This document shows positions 54,421 to 62,234 of a DNA stretch of 64,000 nucleotides, piece after piece. Made by a program: the position numbers and the translations under genes. The notes beneath the pieces are model-generated. The model was given only the letters and a program-made list of their open reading frames with translations. It had not been told where the DNA came from and made no database searches. This DNA comes from JAZBPO01 sp963691775 (lineage in GTDB: Bacteria > Pseudomonadota > Gammaproteobacteria > Pseudomonadales > Azotimanducaceae). Location: the NCBI GenBank assembly GCA_963691775.1, contig OY829369.1, forward strand, positions 3,410,001-3,474,000, written 5' to 3'. The stretch's first letter is position 1, and the number at the start of each line of letters is the position of its first letter.

Positions 54421-55215
54421 TCAACGGGGACGCACGGCCCGCGTCGCGAAGGCCGAGGGCACCCAGTCGGCCACCGGCGTCGCTTCGGCATCCCAGGCGT
54501 CCTCGTAGAAGCCCTCGATGCGCAGGCCCGCCGCGAGCTGACCGCCGAGCTGCGCGTTCATGGAGTGGCTGAAACAGATCTGCCTGCCCTCCCGCTCCCA
54601 GTCCTCGAGGTCCCGGCCGCGGAGGTCTTCCGGCTCTCGATAGGGCAGGCGATAGCGCGCCCGCACCTCGCCGGAGCGCTCAGCCTCGTCGTGGTCGAAG
54701 ACGAACCAGTCCGGATTCATGACGCCGGCAAGCAGCGCCCCGCCCGGACGCAGCACGCGCGCGCACTCGCGCCACACGGGCACCGGGTCCGGGATGAACA
54801 GGTTCGAGACCGGATGGAAGATCAGATCGAAGCTGGCGTCGGGGAAGGGCAACGCTCGGGTCATGTCGCCCTGCACGCACCGCAGCGCCAGGCCATCGCG
54901 CTCGGCCACGCGGGCGTCGAGGGCGAGTTGCTCGTCCGATAGATCGAAGCTCGTCACCCTGGCACCCGCCGCGGCGAGCACCGGCATCTGCTGTCCGCCG
55001 CCCGAGGCGAGCCCCAGCAGCGCTGCGTCCTCGAGCGTTCCCAACCAGTCTCGAGGGACGGGCTCCGTGGGGGTGAGGATCACGGCGAAGTTTCCCGTCC
55101 GCGCCCGGGCGATCGTTGCCGTATCGACGGGCTGGCTCCAGATTTCGCCGGCACGGGCTTCGCGATTCCAGGCCTCGCGGTTGTGCGCGACAACGGCTTC
55201 CTCTTCCCTGATCAC
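54421..55215 (-). CDS. class I SAM-dependent methyltransferase
   Basis: 264 residues from GTG 55215, chosen because GGAGGAGG lies 5 nt upstream. Motif I is LLGLASGGGQQMPVLAAAGARVTSFDLSDEQL, then ALRCVQGDMTRALPFPDASFDLIFHPVSNLFI and RVLRPGGALLAGVMNPDWF. Methyltransf_11-type; substrate unknown. Convergent with the ornithine cyclodeaminase fragment. Confidence 0.85.
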   Translation of the reverse strand: MIREEEAVVAHNREAWNREARAGEIWSQPVDTATIARARTGNFAVILTPTEPVPRDWLGTLEDAALLGLASGGGQQMPVLAAAGARVTSFDLSDEQLALDARVAERDGLALRCVQGDMTRALPFPDASFDLIFHPVSNLFIPDPVPVWRECARVLRPGGALLAGVMNPDWFVFDHDEAERSGEVRARYRLPYREPEDLRGRDLEDWEREGRQICFSHSMNAQLGGQLAAGLRIEGFYEDAWDAEATPVADWVPSAFATRAVRPR

Positions 55216-55272
55216 GCGGACCTCCTCCCGGGGGCTATGCTCGGCGCTCGGCTTACGGATGGAGCTCCGTCG

Positions 55273-55530
55273 ATGCACACCCTAGCCACCGAGTTCGCCG
55301 GGCGCACCCTGTGCGGCCTCCTTCGCATAGCGGCCCGCGCACCCGCTGCGTCGGCAGCCGAGAACACCACGATCGTGCGCATCGAGATGCTCGACGAGAT
55401 CTTCTCGTACCTCGACGGGACGCACTCGCCCGGCTGCGCGCTCGGGTTCTAGCGCCGCGGCAACGTGACCCTCCTGCGCGGCTGGGGCGTGGCATCGCTG
55501 GAACGCAGCGTTCCGGCGTGGACTCCGTAG
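55273..55530 (+). pseudogene. N-terminal fragment of a serine hydrolase (beta-lactamase class C-like) gene
   Basis: ATG 55273 has GGAG upstream. Translation: TTIVRIEMLDEIFSYLDGTHSPGCALGF, TAG 55450-55452, RRGNVTLLRGWGVASLERSVPAWTP, TAG 55528-55530. S-P-G-C-A-L-G-x-x-R-x-G-x-x-x-x-x-x-G-W-G-x-A-x-L-E matches the start of class C beta-lactamase-like hydrolases before the SxxK motif. Broken by a TAG and then by a junction (TAGACATCCA, like a transposon end). The catalytic domain is missing. Confidence 0.7.
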
Positions 55531-55658
55531 ACATCCAAAACACTACTGAATTGATTCAGGTACTTGTCGATTCCTGTAGGCCGGGACTATCGCGCTGAGT
55601 CTCTCAACCGCGTAGGCGAATGGGCTCCGAGGCGATGGGGTGGCTGTCCACGTGAAGC

Positions 55659-56054
55659 GCATGGTGCGGTGGCGATGGGTTTGATCTTGGATGTCAGTGA
55701 GGCCGCGAGCCGGCAGCACACGCCGAAGGTGGCGTTCGTGGGGGAACCGAAGAGCTATGCGGCTTCGAGCGGGAAGGAAGTTTCTGCGGACGACATTGAT
55801 CTGAATGTTCGCGCGCTTTCGATGGGCAAGCTGCACCACGCAATGATGGGGACGGCTGCCGTGGCGATTGCGGCGGCTTCGGCGGTACCGGGGACGTTGG
55901 TGAATCTGGCGGCCGGGGGTGACGAACGCGATGCCGCCACCTTCGGTCATTCTTCGGGCACGCTGCGCGTTGGTGCGAAAGCCGCGCGCGAAGATGATGC
56001 CTGGGTGGTGACGCGCGTTCGCATGTCGCGGAGTGCTCGGGTGCTGATGGAAGG
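55659..56054 (+). pseudogene. duplicated 3' fragment of prpF (copy 3)
   Basis: Frame runs from about 55564 to 56079. From 55659 it matches prpF codons at 43306-43703: HGAVAMGLILDVSEAASRQH, TPKVAFVGEPKSYAASSGKE, VSADDIDLNVRALSMGKLHH. A region of near identity is followed by a diverged stretch (DERDAATFGHSSG, KAAREDDAWVV) and again high similarity to LMEG. Longer than copy 2 (396 versus 176 bp). It ends at the left boundary of the IS91 element. Confidence 0.85.
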
Positions 56055-56197
56055 GAACATAAGGGGCCCCCTGAAATGACCGCCCATGAGGCGGCTTCCG
56101 GGATGGATGCGGTCCGCTGCCTACCGAAGCCGGCCTCGCACAGCGGCGTAAGTCATCGTCGGATGCATATGTCGCTTGATTGCTGCAGCTTCCTCGG

Positions 56198-57709
56198 ATG
56201 TCCCTGGAGACGCGCACGCACGTAGCCGGTCGGGCCGTGGGCTACCGTCGCCACGAACCCGAACGGACCGCAATGTACGGGCTAGTGGAGTCGACGCTCC
56301 CGCGCTTCGAAGCTGCGCTACGGTCCGGGGCGGTGGCGGCGCCCGCGTTCGTTGAGCGGGAGTTCCGCGACTATCTGGCCTGCGGCCGCCTCGAACACGG
56401 CTTTGTGCGAGTCAAGTGCGAGGGCTGTCGGCACGAGCATCTCGTCGCGTTCTCCTGCAAGCGTCGCGGCTTCTGCCCGAGCTGCGGTGCGCGGCGCATG
56501 GTTGAGACGTCGGCGCACCTTGTCGACCACGTCTTCCCGCGCGTAGCGGTACGGCAGTGGGTGCTGAGCTTTCCGTACCCGCTCCGATTCCTGTTCGCTT
56601 CCAGGCCCGCAGCGCTTTCCCGCTGCCTCGCGGTTGTGCTCCGCGCCATCGAGACCGACCTGATCCAGCGGGCGGGCCTCACGCGCGCTTCCGGTGCCCG
56701 AACTGGCGCGGTGACCGTGGTTCAACGGTTCGGAAGTGCGCTCAACCTGAATGTGCATCTGCACATGCTGATTCTGGACGGCGTGTACACCTTCGGGGGC
56801 AGTACGCCGAGATTCCACGAAGCGGGCGCGCCGCCGCTGGAGTCCCTCGAGCGGCTCACGGCGCGGATCGTTCAACGTGTGTATCGCCGCCTGGTCGCCG
56901 ACGGCTGGCTGATCGAGGATGCGCAGCAGCCTTGGCTCGATCTCGAGCAGACTGATGGGCTCGATGCGCTGCGCGCCGCGTCCATTCGCTATCGCATAGT
57001 GCTCGGCCCGCAGGCTGGCCGTCGGGTTGCAACGCGCGTGGACCCCTTGCGTGCACGCGCGGCCACGGTGAAGCCCTTCACCGTGAATCAGGACGGTTTT
57101 TCCCTGAATGCTGCCGTGTCCTGCCTTGCGGATCGGCGAGAGCGGCTGGAACGACTCTGCCGCTACGTGACGCGGCCCGCGATCGCCCTGGAGCGGCTCT
57201 CCCTGAATCGTCGGGGTGAGGTGCTCCTCGGCCTGAAGCGCCCGTTCAGCGACGGCACGACGCATGTGAAGTTCACGCCGGAGGACTTCATGGCGCGGCT
57301 GGCTGCCCTGGTCCCGCGGCCGCGGGCGAACCTGACGCGCTACCACGGCGTGTTTGCACCCGCGCACCCGTGGCGCCGCGAGATTACGGGTGCGAAGGGC
57401 GCGCGAAAGGCGCGTGAGGCCGAGACGGGGCGAGTGGCAGTGGGTCGATGTCGGCACGGCCACCGCGACGCTGCGGGGGACGAATGTGAGGAGCCGCAAG
57501 ATGCCGGCGCCGCTCCGAAGGCGCCGCTGAGCTGGGCGGAGCGGCTGAAGCGCGTGTTCGGTATCGACATCACTGTTTGCCCGCTGTGCGGTGGGCGGCT
57601 GCGGGTCATTGGGGATGTCACGGACCCGGAGGTCGTCGCGCGGATTCTGGAGCACGTGCGGCGAGGAGATCAGCCGAGAGCGCCGCCGGCGCGCAATGGT
57701 GCACCCTGA
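56198..57709 (+). CDS. IS91-family transposase (HUH, Y2-type)
   Basis: About 503 residues from ATG 56198; ATG 56273 is possible. N-terminal zinc-binding region CEGCRHEHLVAFSCKRRGFCPSCGARRM, HUH motif in LNVHLHMLILDGV, a Y-x-x-x-x-Y-type region near the middle (RLCRYVTRPA), and a C-terminal CPLCGGRLRVIG zinc ribbon. Frame is intact, so it may be active. Confidence 0.92.
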   Translation: MSLETRTHVAGRAVGYRRHEPERTAMYGLVESTLPRFEAALRSGAVAAPAFVEREFRDYLACGRLEHGFVRVKCEGCRHEHLVAFSCKRRGFCPSCGARRMVETSAHLVDHVFPRVAVRQWVLSFPYPLRFLFASRPAALSRCLAVVLRAIETDLIQRAGLTRASGARTGAVTVVQRFGSALNLNVHLHMLILDGVYTFGGSTPRFHEAGAPPLESLERLTARIVQRVYRRLVADGWLIEDAQQPWLDLEQTDGLDALRAASIRYRIVLGPQAGRRVATRVDPLRARAATVKPFTVNQDGFSLNAAVSCLADRRERLERLCRYVTRPAIALERLSLNRRGEVLLGLKRPFSDGTTHVKFTPEDFMARLAALVPRPRANLTRYHGVFAPAHPWRREITGAKGARKAREAETGRVAVGRCRHGHRDAAGDECEEPQDAGAAPKAPLSWAERLKRVFGIDITVCPLCGGRLRVIGDVTDPEVVARILEHVRRGDQPRAPPARNGAP

Positions 57710-57846
57710 ATCTGTATCGAGGAGAGCGTGGAGACCGCGGCTCGGCGGGCGGAGCGGGGCGCCCACCTGCGCGCCAGGCCTCGAAGCATGCGGTTGACCG
57801 AAGGGCCTGTGCGAGGGGACGCAGCGTTGGCGTAGGCTTGTGTGGG

Positions 57847-57958
57847 CGGGCGCAAGCGGAAACGGGCGCGCTCATCAGCGATCGGTCAAAAGGGCAGCGC
57901 ACTGCGCGAGCCGTTGTCGCAAGAACCTTGAAACAACCCCGTTATCGTCCCTATTCAC
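57847..57958 (+). repeat. IS91 right-end repeat, copy 1
   Basis: 112 bp identical, as far as I can read, to 59771-59882. Begins CGGGCGCAAGCGG and ends CCCTATTCAC. It is the 3' end of the element, so likely its origin of rolling-circle transfer. Confidence 0.9.
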
Positions 57959-58326
57959 AAAACCATCTCACCGGTTCTCTTATAGGCCCAGATCCTGGTG
58001 ATGTTGGTGCCGGCCGCGGGGCGCTCAACAAAGGCCTGAACTTCTTCGCCCTCGACGACCATGGTTTTGAAGTGTGCACTGATACAACCAGACTCGTACC
58101 ATTTTTCGCCCCAGATTTCGTGCAAGAGGGGATCGAATTGAGAGAAGTGAGTCGGACCCTCGATGGGTGCACCGCTAAACCCAAGGTCCTGAGCTTTGTC
58201 CTCATCGTGAATGGAAAGATGACCGCCGTATTCCTGCTCTGCAAGCATCTGAATCGGATGACGAAAGGGCCCGTTAAGCGTGCCATCTTGCTCTTGGATC
58301 TCGGTGTCAAAAACTGGTGCCGTCAA
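57955..58326 (-). pseudogene. truncated hotdog-fold (MaoC-like) gene
   Basis: 123 codons from ATG 58326: TEIQEQDGTLNGPFRHPIQMLAEQEYGGHLSIHDEDKAQDLGFSGAPIEGPTHFSQFDPLLHEIWGEKWYE matches the N-terminal part of MaoC-like dehydratase/acyl-thioester hotdog proteins. The frame is cut at codon 123, where its stop TGA comes from the IS91 right end. The C-terminal part of the fold is missing. Codon use is AT-richer than the main chromosome. The full gene probably exists in the donor. Confidence 0.75.
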
Positions 58327-58418
58327 AATGATCTTCTCCTATAAATTCAAAGCTGAGAATAAGTTTGACGGTGGTCGAAGTCCAGTATGTGACTCTTTTG
58401 GTCTGACTCTGGAAGATA

Positions 58419-59627
58419 TTATTTATCGTCTGGTTTGCCGGAGATGTAGTAGAGAACCATGGCGGGTATTAAAAGCAGCGCACTCAGAGTGGTGGCAACG
58501 GGAATGCTAAATAGGCGTGCGGTATATCCAACGGCGGGCCCGCCGCCGATTTGACCCAGGGCATCGCTTTGGCTGTGAATTGAAAACACCGTCGCTCTGA
58601 CTTCTGAGTGCGTATGCTGATTGATCCAACCTGCCTCCAAGGGTTCTGAAATTCTTCTCAATGGCGCGATGACAACGACCAGGGCGATAGCAAGCCATAC
58701 CCAGCTTGTGTTGGCGAACAAGATGACACTGCAGCAAATCGTGAGAGTGGTCGCAGCTAAGAGGTTAGAAATTGCTCTGGTGTCGTCGAGATCGAGTTTT
58801 GGTTGGAGCGAGTTGACCAAGACGATCGATATGAGGTTGCCGGCAATCGTCATCATTGCAAAGGTGACAACCGGGTCAAAGCCAAACGGTCTTGGAAATT
58901 CAAAACCTCGCAGCAAGTGGGCGCTGTTCAATCGGTCAAACCCCTCGCTAAATGCACCGACAACTATAGCGACGACGATTAGAAGAATGAGCACTTTGGA
59001 CTGTCTTACCACACCTAAACCTTCTTGGAAGGTGGTGATGACGGTTTTGTAAGTCAAAGTTTCTGAGGTAGGTTTGAATTTGCGCTCTTGCATGCCCCAG
59101 GTCGCCGCTCCAGACCAGGACATCATGCCTAAGCTCGCGACTAGTATCGGGTAGCTTAGATCAATCACCGCAATGGGCACTGCCAGGAGTATCCCGATGA
59201 TCGACGCATAAGCGCTGAATTTTTGACTTGTCAGATAAACTGGTGCGGCCTCTGATACGCCGATCTCGTCTGCTAGCCAGGCCTGGTGTGCACCGGAAAT
59301 AAAGGTCCAACCGATCCCCCAAACAAATGAGCCGACAATTAAGAACCAAAAGTTTGGCTCCAGTCCGTAGACACCGAACGCCAAACCAGTCACAAAGAAT
59401 CCAACAATGACGGAGAGTCTTCTCGATTTTGAGTCTGCAAGTGCACCGGTCGGTACCTCAAACAGGAATGCGCCGAGCTCCAAGGCGGTACCAACGAGTA
59501 CCAACTGAAGTGGGTCAAGTTTCACGGTCTCAATGGCGTACAGCATGCTCGTCAGACCAAACATGCCGGTAAACATCCAGAATACGAATGTGGATGCAAG
59601 GTACATGCGAGCGGAAGAGATAGTCAT
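58419..59627 (-). CDS. MFS transporter
   Basis: 402 residues from ATG 59627 with about 11-12 helices: LASTFVFWMFTGMFGLTSMLYAIETVKL, LGAFLFEVPTGALADSKSRRLSVIVGFFVTG (an MFS motif A-like loop between helices 2 and 3), then a second half from VGAFSEGFDRLNSAHLLRGFEF. Typical of drug or metabolite exporters of the MFS. Codon use is AT-richer than the chromosome, in keeping with the bracketed module. No partner gene except the truncated hotdog gene. Confidence 0.88.
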   Translation of the reverse strand: MTISSARMYLASTFVFWMFTGMFGLTSMLYAIETVKLDPLQLVLVGTALELGAFLFEVPTGALADSKSRRLSVIVGFFVTGLAFGVYGLEPNFWFLIVGSFVWGIGWTFISGAHQAWLADEIGVSEAAPVYLTSQKFSAYASIIGILLAVPIAVIDLSYPILVASLGMMSWSGAATWGMQERKFKPTSETLTYKTVITTFQEGLGVVRQSKVLILLIVVAIVVGAFSEGFDRLNSAHLLRGFEFPRPFGFDPVVTFAMMTIAGNLISIVLVNSLQPKLDLDDTRAISNLLAATTLTICCSVILFANTSWVWLAIALVVVIAPLRRISEPLEAGWINQHTHSEVRATVFSIHSQSDALGQIGGGPAVGYTARLFSIPVATTLSALLLIPAMVLYYISGKPDDK

Positions 59628-59770
59628 GTTGTGCTTGGCTTAGGTTGTCTTAGCTTGTTGTTGGTTTGGATCAGGCGGCGATAGTAGCAAAATTCCAAAG
59701 GTTAAACTGACCGCAGCGGCGCTGCCGTGTTTAAATTACCTCCCGCACTTACGAATCGTAATGTTCGCAC

Positions 59771-59882
59771 CGGGCGCAAGCGGAAACGGGCGCGCTCATC
59801 AGCGATCGGTCAAAAGGGCAGCGCACTGCGCGAGCCGTTGTCGCAAGAACCTTGAAACAACCCCGTTATCGTCCCTATTCAC
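59771..59882 (+). repeat. IS91 right-end repeat, copy 2 (solo end)
   Basis: Second copy of the 112-bp right end without a transposase. It joins the truncated Rhs frame on its right. Together with copy 1 it brackets the 57959-59770 module. On the minus strand the end reads GTGAATAGGG, which supplies a TGA stop to whichever frame it interrupts. Confidence 0.9.
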
Positions 59883-61411
59883 GCATCGTCACTCGCTTCT
59901 CGAACGAGTGCCGTACGGCGTCCGATGTAGCCATCAACGCCCTGTGCCAGAGCCAGGACGTAGTCCATTGCATCCGGCCCAAGCGTTGCGACGTGCTCGA
60001 AACTGAACTGCCCAGGGCCGGTGGCTCGGAAGCTCGACTCGAACTCCGCCCCCGACGCTTCGAGCGCCCGGATGATCGATCTATTGGACGTGGTCCCACC
60101 GTCCGCGGCGACTAGCTGATCGATCTCCTGGAAGTCCTCTTCGACCAGCTCGACGACCATGCCGCTGGGATCGACGAAGTACGTCGGATTCCCGAACGCA
60201 TAGAGGTATCGATGCAGACTCGGGGGCGTGTTCGCCTCGCCTTCGAACGGATCGTGGTTCAGGAACCGCCCCACCTCCGGGTCGTAGAAGCGCGCCTTGG
60301 CGTAGAACAGACCGCTCTCGGTGTCTTCCTCGTAGCCGGTGAAGGTGAAGCGGTTGAAGCTGTCTCCGCTTCTCGCCCGCTCGTTGCCCCAGGCGTCGTA
60401 CTGGTAGCGCGCCTGCACGGAGCCGTCTTCGTGCGTGAGATCGACGGTGCTGTTCAGCACGTCGGTCAGGTAGAACTGCAGGCCTTCGGCGGCGCTGTCG
60501 AGCGACAGCAGCTGGAACGGGCCGTAGGCGTAGCGAGCGCTCGTGGTGCCGGCGTCGTCGCGCTGGATGAGCACGGACGCATCGTCGTAGGTGTAGCGCT
60601 GGCGTCCGCGGGCGCCGAGCTTCTCCACGCGCATGCCGTCGGGGTCGTAGAGGAACTGACCCACCGTCGAGCCGCCTGTGACGACACGGCGCAGATCGTT
60701 GCGCGCGTCGAACACGAAGTCCGTCGTCACCCCGCCCTGGCTGCGGCTGCGCTGGTTGCCGGCGGCATCAAAGGTGTAGCTCACGCTGTTTGCCGCATCG
60801 AGCAGGTCCGTCACCGTCTCGAGCTGATCGCGCGTGTTGTAGTCGTAGCTGCGGTCCTTGATCACTGAGCCGTCGACGTTCGCGATCTCGCGTTCCGTCG
60901 TGCGGTTGGAGACGAGGTCGTAGCCGTAGGTGGCGGTCAGCTCCGGGTAGGCGGCTTCCGTGAGACGGTCCAGCAGGTCGTAGTCGTAGGTCGTCGTCTC
61001 CGGCGCCCCGCCGTTGGTCTCGATCTGTTCGCTGCGGTTGCCGTTGTCGTCGTAGTCGTACTCGAAGCGCGAGACCGTGCCGCCGTTCTGCGTGTGGTGG
61101 ATCTCTGCGGTGCGGCCGGCCAGGTCGTATTCGTAGCTGGAAGCCGTGTTGTTCGGGAAGGTGACGGACGACAGCCGTGAGTCGCGGTCGTAGGCGTAGC
61201 GCGTGACGCGGCTGTCGTGGGTCACCGTGGCGGTGCGGTTCAGCGCATCGTAGGCATAGCGCGTCACCACGCCGTCCGGGTCCGTCAGGCGAATGCGGTT
61301 GCCGTTGGCGTCGAAGCTGTAGCCGATGGTCTCGCCGAAGCCGTCGGTGACGGACAGCAGACGGTCGAAGGGGTCGTAGCTGCGGGTGGTCTCGCGGGAC
61401 GGGTGGGTGCT
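59879..61411 (-). pseudogene. orphan Rhs tip fragment, both ends truncated
   Basis: Rhs/YD-repeat core (SYDPFDRLLSVTDGFGETIGYSFDANGNR, VVTRYAYDALN, and many YD-type repeats), then the conserved hyperconserved end RFYDPEVGRFLNHDPFEGE, YAFGNPTYFVDPSG, followed by a 100-residue variable tail (MVVELVEEDFQEIDQLVAAD, FEHVATLGPDAMDYVLALAQGVDGYIG). The upstream end is lost at about 61411 (no start; a TAG lies at 61418-61420). The downstream end is cut by the IS91 right end, which provides the TGA at 59879-59881. A non-functional orphan cassette that may still recombine with the neighbouring Rhs gene. Confidence 0.85.
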
Positions 61412-61547
61412 ACAGAACTAACAAAGTCCATTTGGTGCTAACCGACTCGGCGTCGCCGCTTCTCACTCCCTACGCAGGCAGTCACGATGCTAGCTCTCTG
61501 ATAAATCATCAGACCCAGGTTGGGTCTCCACGGCACTTTGGTTGCGA
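61412..61547. other. junction between orphan Rhs fragment and immunity gene
   Basis: About 136 bp with no gene, less GC-rich. It holds the break at which the orphan Rhs core begins. No insertion sequence end recognised. Confidence 0.4.
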
Positions 61548-62222
61548 TCACGAGCTATACAGAAAGAGTGTACTCCCGAGCCGGAAATCCACCAGCGCAG
61601 GGTTCGACTTGCTGCCGTCGATTCGATAGGGGTCATCACGATCGGCGCCAGATGTATTTCGATTCGCAAATGAATCACAAATCATTGCTTCAACCTCGGG
61701 ATCTCTACTGCCGCGTGCAAGAAGTAATCCATACAAAGACCAATGACGCTCAACGCCACGGAGCCGGGGTGAATCTTCGTAGGTCGGAGTTCCTCGGACA
61801 CAACCAAGAAAGGCCGACGAGTAGAACTTCATTGCTGGTGATGCATCGCCAAGCACATCGCTTCGATTCGCAAGGTTCAAGAATCGTTCTGCAAGCGCTC
61901 CGTCCTCCATAAGGAGAGCAGCATGCGCGTAAACCAACTGCATGTAGCTGTCTGCCGCGCTTCGCAAGCTCAACTTCCCGGAGTCGACCTGCTCGAAATC
62001 GAACTCAGAGAATTCACAGATTCTCGCGAGCAGATCGGCCGCACGATACTCCTGCAGCAGCGCAACGCAGGAGCTCACGCTCGTACTCCGACGAACTCCA
62101 GCCGCCAAGAGGTCTTCGAACGCGCCGCGAACTGCGCCACACTCCAGCCCAGCTTTCCCAGCGATCCGAAATCGCTCTGCTTTCTCAAGTCGCCGTTCTA
62201 CCCTCGCCATCTCAGACATCAC
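61548..62222 (-). CDS. putative immunity protein for the adjacent Rhs toxin
   Basis: 224 residues from ATG 62222 (a second ATG follows directly). Predominantly helical (VERRLEKAERFRIAGKAGLECGAVRGAFEDLLAAG; VALLQEYRAADLLARICEFSEFDFEQVDSGKL; SYMQLVYAHAALLMEDGALAERFLNLANRS). No family recognised. The call comes from position: it starts 12 nt after the Rhs stop on the same strand, the normal place of an Rhs immunity gene, and its codon use is less GC-rich than the core. Binding to the toxin tip is inference. Confidence 0.65.
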   Translation of the reverse strand: MMSEMARVERRLEKAERFRIAGKAGLECGAVRGAFEDLLAAGVRRSTSVSSCVALLQEYRAADLLARICEFSEFDFEQVDSGKLSLRSAADSYMQLVYAHAALLMEDGALAERFLNLANRSDVLGDASPAMKFYSSAFLGCVRGTPTYEDSPRLRGVERHWSLYGLLLARGSRDPEVEAMICDSFANRNTSGADRDDPYRIDGSKSNPALVDFRLGSTLFLYSS

Positions 62223-62234
62223 GGCGTTCTCGAT

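Larger units (their letters stand above)
56055..57958 (+). mobile_element. IS91-family insertion sequence
   Basis: About 1.9 kb. The left boundary is where similarity to prpF stops (AGGGGCCCCCT palindrome near 56060-56070; CCGCC-CATGA-GGCGG hairpin at 56079-56093). The right end is fixed by a second exact copy of its last 112 bp at 59771-59882. It ends CCGTTATCGTCCCTATTCAC. Rolling-circle elements of this family have a 5' termination and a 3' origin end and no target duplication; none is seen here. Confidence 0.75.
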
